64,000 bases of DNA from contig DPDG01000096.1 in NCBI GenBank assembly GCA_003526375.1, positions 1-64,000 on the forward strand, in the 5' to 3' direction. Below the pieces are notes generated by a model. It made no database searches, was not told the DNA's origin, and saw only the letters and a list, made by a program, of their open reading frames with translations. This DNA is from Lentisphaeria bacterium (GTDB lineage: Bacteria > Verrucomicrobiota > Lentisphaeria > Victivallales > UBA1829). The translations under genes and the position numbers were made by a program. Shown piece by piece: positions 53,698-63,434 of the stretch (position 1 is its first letter; each line of letters opens with the position of its first letter).

Positions 53698-54768
53698 GTG
53701 CAAAGCCAGCGGAACATGAGATTTCTTATCGTCAAACCCAGCAGTCTGGGTGACATTCTTCATGCATTTCCCGCGGTTGAGGCACTGCGCAAGGCATATC
53801 CCGGAGCGGTCATAGACTGGGTAGTCAACCCCGCTTTTGCAGGACTTCTTGATTATATGCCCGGAATCGACCGCAGAATTCTTTTCCGCCGGAAAGAACT
53901 GGGAAAATGGAACACTTTTTTTTCCGAGTTTTTCTCACTTTGGAAAGAGATACGGAAGAACAGTTATGACGCTGTGATTGATCTGCAGGGGCTTATGCGG
54001 AGCGCACTGGTGGCGCGTCTTGCGAAAGCACCGGAATATTACGGTCCGGGCCATGTAAAGGAAAATCTCGCAAAACTCTGTTACAGCAAGAAACTTTCCT
54101 ATCCGCCGGATGTCTTTCATGCTGTGGAACGCAACTGTGAAATGATCCGGCAGATTCCCGGTGTGGCAGAGGCTGATCCGTATTTCGGGCTCCCGGTATT
54201 GCCGGAGCAGAAAGAAAAAGCGGAAAAACTTCTGGCGGCGGAAGGATTCACGCGGAAAAGCGACGCTTCATGGATTGCGGTCGCGCCGGGAGCCAGATGG
54301 GTGACAAAGCAGTGGCCGCCGGAGTTTTTTGCAGAAGTAATGCGCGGGATTGCGGAAAAAAGAAGCCGCGTTTCGTTTCTGCTGCTCGGTTCGCCCGCGG
54401 AAAAAGAGCTTGCGGAAAAAGTGAAAGAGTCACTGGGAAATGGGATCGAGGTGCTGGATCTCTGCGGGAAAACAGATCTCGGAGAACTTGTCGAGCTGAT
54501 CCGCATGACGGACCTTCTGATCTGCAATGACAGCGGCCCCATGCACATTGCGGCGGCGGCAGGGACAAGGGTTCTGGCATTTTTCGGACCGACCTATCCG
54601 GAGCTGACGGGGCCTTATTGTAAAATAAAAAGAGTTTTTCAGCCGAAACTGGATTGCATAAAATGTTTCAGGAAGTATTGTCAGAATACCCTGTGCCACC
54701 GTTCCATATCAACCGGAGAAGTTGTCGACTCCGCCTTGGAGTTGACGGGAAGGAGTAAGAATTCATGA
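53698..54768 (+). CDS. GT9 family glycosyltransferase, heptosyltransferase-like
   Basis: A GTG at 53698 has GGGAG at good spacing; an ATG at 53716 is the alternative. MRFLIVKPSSLGDILHAFPA is the GT9 N-terminus; WIAVAPGARWVTKQWPPEFF and CNDSGPMHIAAAAGTRVLAF are the donor-binding motifs. It should transfer heptose or a similar sugar to lipopolysaccharide core. It follows the phosphoesterase by four bases and overlaps the next gene. Confidence 0.9.
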   Translation: MQSQRNMRFLIVKPSSLGDILHAFPAVEALRKAYPGAVIDWVVNPAFAGLLDYMPGIDRRILFRRKELGKWNTFFSEFFSLWKEIRKNSYDAVIDLQGLMRSALVARLAKAPEYYGPGHVKENLAKLCYSKKLSYPPDVFHAVERNCEMIRQIPGVAEADPYFGLPVLPEQKEKAEKLLAAEGFTRKSDASWIAVAPGARWVTKQWPPEFFAEVMRGIAEKRSRVSFLLLGSPAEKELAEKVKESLGNGIEVLDLCGKTDLGELVELIRMTDLLICNDSGPMHIAAAAGTRVLAFFGPTYPELTGPYCKIKRVFQPKLDCIKCFRKYCQNTLCHRSISTGEVVDSALELTGRSKNS

Positions 54769-55739
54769 GATCATTCCGAGTCGCCGCCATATCCACGATT
54801 TTTCTGTCGGCAGTTTTTTTCCTGCTCTCATCCAGTGCTTCCGCACAGGTTGCCCTGAGTGTGGAAATCTCACAGTTGAACTACCTTCAATATGAGCCGG
54901 TTTACCTGCGGGTCACGATGCGCAATTACAGCGGACATCCTCTCGCATTCGGAGAGAATGAGGGCCTGCGCGGGCGTCTCCGCTTCGAGATCAATTCTCC
55001 GGGGCGCAATCAGTATGCACAGCTTCTGACCAACGAATATCCTGCCATGCGCGGTGTAATCCTCCAGCCCGGAGCATCGCGGACTTTCACATTCAATGTC
55101 TCCAACTACTACAATGTCAAACAGCTCGGGCATTACTCCATCCGTGCGATCCTTTCCCATCCCCAACTGAAAGCGGAGTATGGTTCCAAGCAGGTTCATT
55201 TCACAGTCGTCAAAGGGTTGACGCAGTGGGAATCCGTAGTCGGAGTGCCGAAATTCTCCGGCAAAAGCCGGAATCAGCAGAATGAAACCATCGAAACCAG
55301 AAAATACAGCATTCTCACCTACAATACAGGACGGGCATTTTTTCATGCGCTGATGATCGAGGACGAGGAACGGGTCTATGTGGTCCGTAAGCTCGCGCTG
55401 GATCTCGGCAAAAACCTTGCGCCCCACTGTGCGGTTGACGATATGAGCCGGCTGAATATCATCGCGGCGGCAAGCCCGAAGGTTTATATTTACTATCAGT
55501 TCGATACCAGCGGAAAGCTTGAAAAACGCGATGTCAGAATCAAAACGGATACGACGCCGAGACTGGTGGTCAACAGAGAGCTTGGAACCGTCATTGTCGA
55601 CGGCGGACGTGTCGCGCGCCGCGATCTCGACTACGAAGAAATCAAGGAACTGCCTTTCATCCGTACCGCAATGGAAGAAAATGTCAAGGATATCACCGAA
55701 GGCAAAAGCATTCTCGATCAGGCGGAGGAAGATGAGTAA
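54765..55739 (+). CDS. Secreted hypothetical protein
   Basis: The 324-residue protein has a signal peptide (STIFLSAVFFLLSSSASA) and a beta-rich Ig-like first domain (SVEISQLNYLQYEPVYLRVT) resembling a bacterial intermediate-filament or macroglobulin-like module. GGAAGGAG precedes the start. It overlaps both neighbours. No enzyme motif is visible. Confidence 0.7.
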   Translation: MRSFRVAAISTIFLSAVFFLLSSSASAQVALSVEISQLNYLQYEPVYLRVTMRNYSGHPLAFGENEGLRGRLRFEINSPGRNQYAQLLTNEYPAMRGVILQPGASRTFTFNVSNYYNVKQLGHYSIRAILSHPQLKAEYGSKQVHFTVVKGLTQWESVVGVPKFSGKSRNQQNETIETRKYSILTYNTGRAFFHALMIEDEERVYVVRKLALDLGKNLAPHCAVDDMSRLNIIAAASPKVYIYYQFDTSGKLEKRDVRIKTDTTPRLVVNRELGTVIVDGGRVARRDLDYEEIKELPFIRTAMEENVKDITEGKSILDQAEEDE

Positions 55740-56844
55740 CGTCATCGACACGGTTTCATGGCTCGCCCCGGACGGTTCCCGTCATTTTCAGTGGACGGAT
55801 CAGGCGGATTTATCCGGTGGAAAACTCAGGATCATAGATCAGCGGGAACTCCCCGGAAAACTGGTCTATCTGTGCATGGACAGCATTGAAGAAGCTTGCG
55901 ATGCAATCAAAACACTCGCCGTGCGCGGCGCCCCTGCAATCGGATGCGCCGCCGGACTCGCACTCGCCGCTTCCGGATGGCATATCCGCACGGATGATGC
56001 CGGAGAATTCCTGAACCAGTTGCGGAAACAGGCCTCCTGCCTCAATTCCTCGCGCCCCACCGCCGTCAATCTCTCCTGGGCGTTGAACCGCTGCCTGAAA
56101 CATCTGGAGGAGCAAAAGACAACCGGCGTTGCAGAATTGAAGAAAGAGCTTCTGAAAGAGGCACTGACAATTCTCCATGAAGACATCGGGCTCTGCGACA
56201 GAATCGGGGAACACGGTTCCTCCCTGCTCGCCGACGGGATGGGAATTCTTACCCACTGCAATGCAGGCGCACTGGCGGCAGGCGGCAACGGCACCGCGCT
56301 GGCTCCGGTCTATGCCGCAATGCAGAAAGGAATGAGGCTCAAGGTTTACTCCGATGAAACACGCCCGCTGCTTCAAGGCTCGCGCCTGACGGCATGGGAA
56401 CTGATGCGCGCGGGGGCGGATGTAACGACGATCTGCGACAACATGGCGGCGCAGGTCATGCGCGAAGGCAGAATTCAGGCGGTCATCGTCGGCGCGGACC
56501 GGATCGCATCCAACGGAGATACCGCCAACAAGATCGGCACCTACGGCGCAGCGGTTCTGGCGCATTACCACAAGATTCCTTTCTATGTGGCGGCGCCTTA
56601 CTCGACATTCGACCTGAATCTGAAAAGCGGCGCCGATATTCCGATTGAACAGCGCGATTCTGCGGAAATCACCGGAATCCCCGGAAAAGCGACTGCGCCG
56701 GAAGGCGTCAAAACATACAATCCGGCATTCGACGTCACACCCCATGAACTGATCCGCGCATTCATCACGGATCGCGGAGTGATCGAGCCGCCGTTTGCAG
56801 AAAATCTTGCATTCTTCACAGAAGATGAAAATCTGAATCAATAA
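55732..56844 (+). CDS. mtnA: Methylthioribose-1-phosphate isomerase
   Basis: The start at 55732 overlaps the previous gene. The 370-residue eIF2B-like protein has VRGAPAIGCAAGLAL, THCNAGALAAGGNGTALAPV, SDETRPLLQGSRLTAWE and GADRIASNGDTANKIGT, with the catalytic Cys and Asp. It acts in methionine salvage. No other salvage gene is adjacent. Confidence 0.93.
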   Translation: MSNVIDTVSWLAPDGSRHFQWTDQADLSGGKLRIIDQRELPGKLVYLCMDSIEEACDAIKTLAVRGAPAIGCAAGLALAASGWHIRTDDAGEFLNQLRKQASCLNSSRPTAVNLSWALNRCLKHLEEQKTTGVAELKKELLKEALTILHEDIGLCDRIGEHGSSLLADGMGILTHCNAGALAAGGNGTALAPVYAAMQKGMRLKVYSDETRPLLQGSRLTAWELMRAGADVTTICDNMAAQVMREGRIQAVIVGADRIASNGDTANKIGTYGAAVLAHYHKIPFYVAAPYSTFDLNLKSGADIPIEQRDSAEITGIPGKATAPEGVKTYNPAFDVTPHELIRAFITDRGVIEPPFAENLAFFTEDENLNQ

Positions 56845-56862
56845 AAAGAGGGAGGCCCCCAC

Positions 56863-57387
56863 ATGAAACATCTTATTTTCGCACTCGCAATTTTCCTGAC
56901 GGCGGCAGGCGTTCACGCTCAGAACCGGACCACATTCAAAACAACACAGGAAGCCGTACGTTATTATGAAGAACTCGTGGGCTCTCTGATCCAGCAGGTC
57001 AAACTCATGCAGGATGACAACGCAACCTTGCAGGCAAGTGTGCTCGACCTGAAAAAACAGGTCAATGTCCTTACCGCCAAAGCGCAGAATACGGACCGGG
57101 AACTCGAAGCGTTGAAAAAACAGATTGCAGCGGATGCGGAAACCCGCAAGGCGCAGCTCAACAAACTGGCGGACAAACTGATAAATCAACCCGCGCAGAG
57201 AGTGCAGACTCCGGCTCAGGAAATTCCCCAGGGGGAATTCATCGAACATACCGTGGAACCCGGAACCACGCTTTCCGCACTCTCCAAAGCATACGGCGTC
57301 ACGGTTTCAGACATCAAAAAAGCCAACAGGCTTTCCAGCGACAATATCAGGGTCGGGCAGAAGCTTCTGATTCCAGCCAAACGATAA
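56863..57387 (+). CDS. LysM-domain coiled-coil protein
   Basis: A signal peptide (LIFALAIFLTAAGVHAQ) is followed by a coiled coil (about residues 30-110) and a C-terminal LysM domain (EHTVEPGTTLSALSKAYGVT and RLSSDNIRVGQKLLIPA). It should bind peptidoglycan in the periplasm. GGGAGG precedes the start. Confidence 0.88.
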   Translation: MKHLIFALAIFLTAAGVHAQNRTTFKTTQEAVRYYEELVGSLIQQVKLMQDDNATLQASVLDLKKQVNVLTAKAQNTDRELEALKKQIAADAETRKAQLNKLADKLINQPAQRVQTPAQEIPQGEFIEHTVEPGTTLSALSKAYGVTVSDIKKANRLSSDNIRVGQKLLIPAKR

Positions 57388-57408
57388 CCAGCCACCGGAA
57401 GGTCCCCC

Positions 57409-60400
57409 ATGCACCTGAATGCGAGTTTCCAACGGAGAATCACGCCTTTGCTGTTGTCACAGTTCTTCGGAGTGTTCAATGACAACGCATATAAGATGTT
57501 CGTCGTTCTCGCCGTATTCGGGGGCAGCGTCGATTATTTCCAGAATTCGGCATTTCTGTTCGTTCTGACCGTGGCTTATGTCCTGCCGTTCCTGCTTCTG
57601 GGCGGCCCGGCGGGAAATCTCTCCGACAAAATGCCGAAACGCAGCATCCTGATCCTGACGAAAGCCGCGGAATTCGCGGTCATGGTCCTCGGCACGGTCT
57701 GTTTCGTCCATACCGGAGACTGGGGGATTTTCCCATTGATGGCGGTCATGTTCCTGATGACGGCGCAGTCTTCCTTTTTCAGCCCGGCATTCAACGGCAT
57801 TCTGCCTGAAACCTTTCCCGAACATGAACTTTCGCGCGCCAACGGCTATGTCGGAATGTTCACCTTCATAGCGGCGATCATCGGCGCAGGCAGTGCGCCG
57901 GTTCTATGGACCATATTCAAAAAGGACCTGATGGTCTGCGGAGAGCTGATGTGTCTCTTTTCGGTCTCCGGATTCTTCATTTCACTTCTGGTTCTGCCCG
58001 TTCCCCCGCAGAAAAGCAGGAAGAAGCAGAGTATACTGAAAAGCATCCGGGCAGGCTGGAAAGCCGTCACGGAAAACCGCGGGATTTTCATTTCCGCACT
58101 CGGCGACACCTTTTTCGTATCCATCGGAGTCGCGATTCAGACTCTGATCATCATCTTTGCAAAGTTCACACTGGACTCCACCCCGATGGAACTGAGTGCG
58201 CTGCTTCTCGCGCCCGCCCTCGGCATGGGGATCGGCTGTTATCTCGCGGGGTTGCTCTCCGGCAATAAAATCGAGCTGGGGCTCGTTCCGTTCGGCGGGC
58301 TCGGCATTGCGCTGTTCCTGCCGCTTGCCGGTTACTTCCCCGGCTCCGCCGTTCCCGTCATCGAAAGATTCGGACTCGTTCTCCATCTCTGGGCGCTGCT
58401 TTACCTGCTGCTTGCCGGAATCGCCGGAGGACTCTTCATCGTTCCGTTCCGCGCCTATTTCCAGCAACGGGTTTCGCCGCAGTCCCGCGGCGCGGCGCTG
58501 GCATTCAGCAATGTTCTCACGTTCGGGGGAGTATTGATTTCCAGCGCCGTCGTTTTCCTGCTGATCGCAGGCGCGGCAACGAATGTTCCGGGATTGCCGG
58601 CATGGGTTGACGCACTTGTCCGCCACATGCCCTCCTTCGCGCCGCCGACACTGTTTCTGGCGGTCTCGCTGATGACCCTCGTGTTTCTGTTCGCCATCAT
58701 GCGTCTCATGCCGGATTTTCTGGTGCGGAGTTTCATTTTCCTGCTGACGCATACGCTCTACCGCCTGAAAGTCACCGGAGAGGAGCGGATACCCGATCAT
58801 GGTCCCGCTCTGCTGGTGTCGAACCATGCCTCGTTCGTGGACGGTTTCATGATCAGCGCATGCACTTCGCGACGCATCCGGTTCCTGATGCACGAGGATT
58901 ACTATCAGATACCTCTGCTGAATCCGTTTGCGCGCTTTGCCGGGTTCATCGAGGTTCCGCGCCTGAACCGCATCAAGAGCATGAGCAATATGATCGGGAA
59001 CGTAAAGGACGCCTTGCGGCAAGGGGATATCGTATGCGTGTTCCCGGAAGGCAAGATCACGAGAAACGGCATTATGGACGAGTTCCGCGGCGGTTTCAAG
59101 GCGATGCTTCCGGATGACGTCCATGTCCCCGTGATTCCGGTCCGCATCGGCATGATATGGGGCAGTATTTTCAGCTATTACTACGGCAGGCTCAAACTCC
59201 GTTTCCCGAAAGAGCTCCCGCATCCGGTCACGATCTCTTTCGGCAAGCCGGTTCCGCATGGAATCACCGCCTATGAGTTGCGCCAGACCATTTCCGAGCT
59301 TGCGGCGGACACCGATATGACGCCGCGTCCCTCGGAACGCCCCCTGCACTATCAGATCGCCAGACATGCGAAGCTGACCCCGTTCCGTGTTCTTGCCTGC
59401 GATTACGGAGGAAGCGAAACGACCGCGTTCCAGTTCTATGTGCGTTCGGCAATTCTCAGCCGCAAAATCCGCGAACTTATCGCGCCCGACTGCGAATATG
59501 TCGGCGTGATGATGCCGAACTGCACTGCGGCGGCAATTGCAACCGTCGCAGTCATGATGGCGGACAAGGTTCCCGCGATGATGAATTTCACGGCATCGCA
59601 CGACGCAGTGCGCAGCGCCATTGACAAGGCATCCATTACTCACATCCTCACCAGCAGGAAATTTCTCTCGAAGATCAAAATGGAGCCGCTTCCGGAAATG
59701 GTGTTTCTGGAGGATATTGCGGCGGGAGTCACGCGCAGGGAAAAGATTCTGATGACTCTTGCGGCGGCGCTGCTTCCGCATCAGGAGTTCATGAATATTC
59801 TTTCCCCCGCCAGTCACAGGGATGTCATGCGGACCGCAGTCATCCTGTTTTCCAGCGGTTCCACGGGAATCCCGAAAGGAGTCATGCTTTCGCATCACAA
59901 CTTCAACAGCGACATCCATTCATTCCTGAAAGTCATGAACTGGACGGACGGCGATTCCGTCCTCGGAAGCCTGCCGCTGTTCCACGCATTCGGGCTGAAC
60001 ACCTGCTTCTGGCTGCCTCTGATGATCGGCTGCAAAGTTGTCTACGTCACAAGCCCGCTCGACAGCGAGGCGGTCGGGAAAGCCGTGGAAAAATACCAGT
60101 TGACCATTCTGCTGGCAACGCCGACTTTCATGCAGAACTATATGCGGAAATGCAAACCGGAACAGTTCAAGTCCCTGCGTCTCGCCATCGCAGGCGCGGA
60201 GAAACTGCGGACGGACATCTCCGCAAAATTCGAGTATATTTCCAACGGCGAGCGCGTCCTCATTGAAGGTTACGGATGCACGGAACTTTCCCCGATCGTC
60301 GCAATCAACATCGGTTCCTCGGTGCTTGACCTGGGAAAACAGTACGGCAAAAAGGGAAGCATCGGCCCCGCCATGCCGGGCATCTGCGCGCGAATCGTCG

Positions 60401-60930
60401 ATCCGGTAACACGTAAACCGCTGCCGCAGGATACCGAGGGGCTGCTGGTCATCAAAGGCCCGAATGTCATGCAGGGATATCTCGGAGAACCGGAGCTGAC
60501 GGCGGAGGCGGTTCAGGACGGCTGGTACAACACCGGCGACATTGCACGCATCGACGGCGACGGCTACATCACGCTCTGCGGCAGGCTTTCCCGCTTCAGC
60601 AAAATCGGCGGCGAAATGGTTCCCCACGAGCTGGTGGAATGTGCGATCAACGAAATCATCGGAACGGATGAAAAAGTCGCCGCAGTCAGCAGCATTCCCG
60701 ACCCGCAGAAAGGCGAGGCACTGATCGTGCTTTACACGAAACTGCCTGTATCACCGGAAAAGATCATTGAGGAGATGCGTGCGTGCAAAATCACGAATCT
60801 CTGGATTCCGAAAGCGGCGAACTTCTACAAGATCGACGCCATTCCGATGCTTGGCAGCGGCAAACTGGATCTTGTCGCGCTGCGCGCCGAAGCGGACAAG
60901 ATCGCAGCACGGGTTCAGAAGAATTCCTGA
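57409..60930 (+). CDS. MFS transporter-PlsC acyltransferase-acyl-ACP synthetase fusion (Aas/LplT-like)
   Basis: The 1173-residue protein joins three activities. Residues 1-445 form a 12-helix MFS domain like the lysophospholipid flippase LplT (LSQFFGVFNDNAYKMFVVLA). Residues about 450-640 are a PlsC acyltransferase (VSNHASFVDGFM, FPEGKITRNG). The remainder is an AMP-forming acyl-ACP synthetase (ILFSSGSTGIPKGVMLSHHN, GYGCTELSP, YNTGDIARIDGDGYI). It would import and re-acylate lysophospholipids at the inner membrane. E. coli has the transporter as a separate gene. The next gene, convergent, begins nine bases beyond. Confidence 0.93.
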   Translation: MHLNASFQRRITPLLLSQFFGVFNDNAYKMFVVLAVFGGSVDYFQNSAFLFVLTVAYVLPFLLLGGPAGNLSDKMPKRSILILTKAAEFAVMVLGTVCFVHTGDWGIFPLMAVMFLMTAQSSFFSPAFNGILPETFPEHELSRANGYVGMFTFIAAIIGAGSAPVLWTIFKKDLMVCGELMCLFSVSGFFISLLVLPVPPQKSRKKQSILKSIRAGWKAVTENRGIFISALGDTFFVSIGVAIQTLIIIFAKFTLDSTPMELSALLLAPALGMGIGCYLAGLLSGNKIELGLVPFGGLGIALFLPLAGYFPGSAVPVIERFGLVLHLWALLYLLLAGIAGGLFIVPFRAYFQQRVSPQSRGAALAFSNVLTFGGVLISSAVVFLLIAGAATNVPGLPAWVDALVRHMPSFAPPTLFLAVSLMTLVFLFAIMRLMPDFLVRSFIFLLTHTLYRLKVTGEERIPDHGPALLVSNHASFVDGFMISACTSRRIRFLMHEDYYQIPLLNPFARFAGFIEVPRLNRIKSMSNMIGNVKDALRQGDIVCVFPEGKITRNGIMDEFRGGFKAMLPDDVHVPVIPVRIGMIWGSIFSYYYGRLKLRFPKELPHPVTISFGKPVPHGITAYELRQTISELAADTDMTPRPSERPLHYQIARHAKLTPFRVLACDYGGSETTAFQFYVRSAILSRKIRELIAPDCEYVGVMMPNCTAAAIATVAVMMADKVPAMMNFTASHDAVRSAIDKASITHILTSRKFLSKIKMEPLPEMVFLEDIAAGVTRREKILMTLAAALLPHQEFMNILSPASHRDVMRTAVILFSSGSTGIPKGVMLSHHNFNSDIHSFLKVMNWTDGDSVLGSLPLFHAFGLNTCFWLPLMIGCKVVYVTSPLDSEAVGKAVEKYQLTILLATPTFMQNYMRKCKPEQFKSLRLAIAGAEKLRTDISAKFEYISNGERVLIEGYGCTELSPIVAINIGSSVLDLGKQYGKKGSIGPAMPGICARIVDPVTRKPLPQDTEGLLVIKGPNVMQGYLGEPELTAEAVQDGWYNTGDIARIDGDGYITLCGRLSRFSKIGGEMVPHELVECAINEIIGTDEKVAAVSSIPDPQKGEALIVLYTKLPVSPEKIIEEMRACKITNLWIPKAANFYKIDAIPMLGSGKLDLVALRAEADKIAARVQKNS

Positions 60931-60938
60931 TAAGAGAA

Positions 60939-61283
60939 TCAGCGCACCGGCGTATAATTGATCTCGGAAGTCTCGTCCGTTGCCTCCAGCTTGAATATGA
61001 CGGGGCGGAGCCCGTCGTTGCAGGAACAGATCGCCACACCGGGGACACGGATCCAGTCCCCGTAGTAGAACAGCCCTCTTTCCGCGCCGTGGGCAAGGGC
61101 GAACACATACTGGTAAATTGCTTTCCATGCCTCGTCGCAAAAGCCTTCCGGTTTGGCGTAATCCGCATAAAAGACCTGTCCCGCTTTCAGCATGGGACAC
61201 GCCTGCAGGCCTTCCACGCCGTATTCTTTTGCCAGTTCCGCATCCAAAGTTGTCTTCAATACCGTGATTCTGACTTTTTTCAT
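60939..61283 (-). CDS. TIGR04076 family protein
   Basis: The start at 61283 has AGGAGG upstream. The 114-residue protein has VRITVLKTTLDAELAKEYGV, the CPMLKAGQVFYAD region, FCDEAWKAIYQYVFALAHG and WIRVPGVAICSCNDGLRPVI, which fit this family of small anaerobe proteins of unknown function. Conserved cysteines could bind metal. Confidence 0.75.
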   Translation of the reverse strand: MKKVRITVLKTTLDAELAKEYGVEGLQACPMLKAGQVFYADYAKPEGFCDEAWKAIYQYVFALAHGAERGLFYYGDWIRVPGVAICSCNDGLRPVIFKLEATDETSEINYTPVR

Positions 61284-61381
61284 ATTCGACCTCCTGAATA
61301 TTAATATAAACCGGGGAGAACATTTCTCAAGAAAAATGATATAAAAACAGAACCGCAGTTCTGCAAAAGCCGGTAACAGGC

Positions 61382-61410
61382 TTGACATCTTCCGCAATCC
61401 TTGCTATTTT
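61382..61410 (+). promoter_or_regulatory. Promoter for the AGE-family gene
   Basis: TTGACA (61382-61387) and TATTTT (61405-61410) are spaced by 17 bp, about 40 bp before the start. Confidence 0.65.
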
Positions 61411-61451
61411 TATAACGGAAAAGAAAACAGGCATAATACATGGAGGGAAAC

Positions 61452-62624
61452 ATGTCATTTTTCAAAGAAACTGCAGAACGTTATGAATCTGAACTTCTGA
61501 ACTCGATTATCCCGTTCTGGGAGCAGCACAGCATTGACTCGGAATATGGAGGTTTTCTGACCTGTCTCGAACGCGACGGAACAGTTTACGACACGAACAA
61601 ATACATGTGGATGCAGTGGCGCGAAGTCTATCTGTTCGCAGTGCTTTACAACTCCGCATTCTCGCAGAAACGCTATCTGGAATATGCGGACAACGGATTC
61701 GATTTTCTGACGCGTTCCGGCAAAAAACCGGATGGCAGCTACTACTTCTCTCTGAATCAGGCGGGAAGCCCCGTCTCCACCGAGATTCCCGACGGCGCCG
61801 AAATTTTTTCGGAAAGTTTTGCGGCAATCGCCTGCGCCGAACTTTACCGCGCGACAGGCAAAACCTGTTACCGGGACGAGGCTCTCCAATGCTGGAAAAT
61901 CTACTGGAACAATGTCGGAAAATCGGAACAGAATCCGGTTCTTCCGGGCGGCACGCCTTATAAGAGATTCGGTCATTACATGATCGCGCTCAATGTCCTG
62001 CAGATCATGAAAACGGCGCTTCAGACGGATGAATTCAATAAAGAGCTGGAATTCACGGCACGCATGGTCTTTGAGTTCTGCAACCCGGAATTCGGCATCA
62101 TTCAGGAGAGAACCAAGGCGGACGGCTCGTTCGATCTGAATTCACCGGAGGGACGGCTCGCCAATCCGGGGCACGCACTGGAAAGCATGTGGTTCATGAT
62201 GGAGTATATCCGCAGTTCCGGCAAGAAGATCCTGCTCGACCGGACCTTGAAACTCACGGTCAACACACTGCGCTACGGGTGGGACAAGGAACAGGGCGGC
62301 ATCATTTCTTTCCGCGACGTTCTCGGCAAACCGCTTCCGGAAGACAGGCAGATGCAAAAGACATGGTGGCCGCAGAATGAAGCGGCAATCGCGGCGCTCT
62401 CCGCCTATGAAATGAGCGAAAACGAGGAGTTTCTTGAGTTCTTCCGCAAGATCGACGCATTTGCATGGAAATACCTGCGCGACACGGAATACCCGGAATG
62501 GTTCTCCTGCGTTGCGATCGACGGCAAACGGGTGCATACCTATAAAGGAAGCCGCTGGAAAGGCCTGTTCCATCTGCCGCGTTATCTGCTGAAATGCGCG
62601 GAGATCTGCCGCAGACTCGAATAA
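61452..62624 (+). CDS. AGE-family epimerase/isomerase
   Basis: The start at 61452 has GGAGGG in front; an ATG at 61440 covers that site and is unlikely. The roughly 390-residue protein has the (alpha/alpha)6-barrel pattern: EYGGFLTCLERDGTVYDTNK, MWMQWREVYLFAVLYN, NPGHALESMWFMMEY and TWWPQNEAAIAALSAYEM, then YKGSRWKGLFHLPRYLL. Catalytic His and Arg positions are present. Members interconvert N-acylglucosamine/mannosamine or cellobiose; the substrate is not determined. Confidence 0.9.
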   Translation: MSFFKETAERYESELLNSIIPFWEQHSIDSEYGGFLTCLERDGTVYDTNKYMWMQWREVYLFAVLYNSAFSQKRYLEYADNGFDFLTRSGKKPDGSYYFSLNQAGSPVSTEIPDGAEIFSESFAAIACAELYRATGKTCYRDEALQCWKIYWNNVGKSEQNPVLPGGTPYKRFGHYMIALNVLQIMKTALQTDEFNKELEFTARMVFEFCNPEFGIIQERTKADGSFDLNSPEGRLANPGHALESMWFMMEYIRSSGKKILLDRTLKLTVNTLRYGWDKEQGGIISFRDVLGKPLPEDRQMQKTWWPQNEAAIAALSAYEMSENEEFLEFFRKIDAFAWKYLRDTEYPEWFSCVAIDGKRVHTYKGSRWKGLFHLPRYLLKCAEICRRLE

Positions 62625-62633
62625 AAAACGGGA

Positions 62634-62668
62634 CTGACGGAATCGGAACGGATTCCGAACCGTCATCA
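62634..62668. terminator. Hairpin between convergent genes
   Basis: TGACGGAATC and GATTCCGAACCGTCA form a bulged stem between the AGE-family and prepilin-like genes. There is no clear T-run, so termination is inferred. Confidence 0.45.
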
Positions 62669-62673
62669 GGCAT

Positions 62674-63417
62674 TCAGTGATTGACCGGATCAAAGTTGGC
62701 TTTCCAGATGCGGATTGCACGACTATAATCATTTCCCGCATAGAACATCGACAGCGGATTCTGAGCCACATGCCCGTCCGTATAAAGATGATTCGCCCGG
62801 TTGTTATGGACAAAACCCATCAGGACCTCATTCCCGGCGGAATATCCGGGAATCTGGCTGACTGTGAAACGATGCGGATTGCTGCCGTATGTTTTCGGGC
62901 GCTCTCCGAGCGCAATCACCTGAGAGGGACGCCTGATCTTTTCCGGACGGATCACTCTTTCCGGCTCATCAAAACGGCCGCTGATGCCGTAAATACCGAA
63001 TCCGCTCATGCCGTAGGCAAGATTGTAAGAAGGCAGACGCCCGTTCTCGCCTGCGGAATAAGTGAAGTTCTCCGTCTCGGGACAAAGCAGAAAACTTTTT
63101 GAAGTTACATCTTTGCTTAGATTTTTTACATCAAAGTATCCATCCCGCATCATACGGCTCCACCAGGCGGTAGACATCTTGCTCTCATCCTCCATGACCG
63201 GCCAGACCCAGAAGCCTGTATCATTGATATAATTCTGCATGGACAGCGCCATCTGTTTCTGATTATTTGCGCACGAGATGGCTTTTGCCTTGTCACGGGC
63301 GGCACTCAGCGCCGGCAGAAGCATTCCCGCCAGAATCGCTATGATTGCAATCACAATCAAGAGCTCTATCAGGGAAAAATTAACGGTTTTACGATGGCAA
63401 GACGGTAAAAACTTCAT
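62674..63417 (-). CDS. Prepilin-type N-terminal methylation protein (DUF1559-like)
   Basis: The 247-residue protein has a basic leader, a type III signal sequence and hydrophobic helix FSLIELLIVIAIIAILAGML with the conserved Glu at +5, followed by LPALSAARDKAKAISCANNQ. C-terminal HNNRANHLYTDGHVAQ matches the H-x(n)-G-G/D motif of PVC pseudopilin-like proteins. Such genes are numerous in Lentisphaerota. Likely exported pseudopilin-like surface protein; role is unknown. Confidence 0.88.
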   Translation of the reverse strand: MKFLPSCHRKTVNFSLIELLIVIAIIAILAGMLLPALSAARDKAKAISCANNQKQMALSMQNYINDTGFWVWPVMEDESKMSTAWWSRMMRDGYFDVKNLSKDVTSKSFLLCPETENFTYSAGENGRLPSYNLAYGMSGFGIYGISGRFDEPERVIRPEKIRRPSQVIALGERPKTYGSNPHRFTVSQIPGYSAGNEVLMGFVHNNRANHLYTDGHVAQNPLSMFYAGNDYSRAIRIWKANFDPVNH

Positions 63418-63434
63418 GGCAGCCTCCTTGAATA

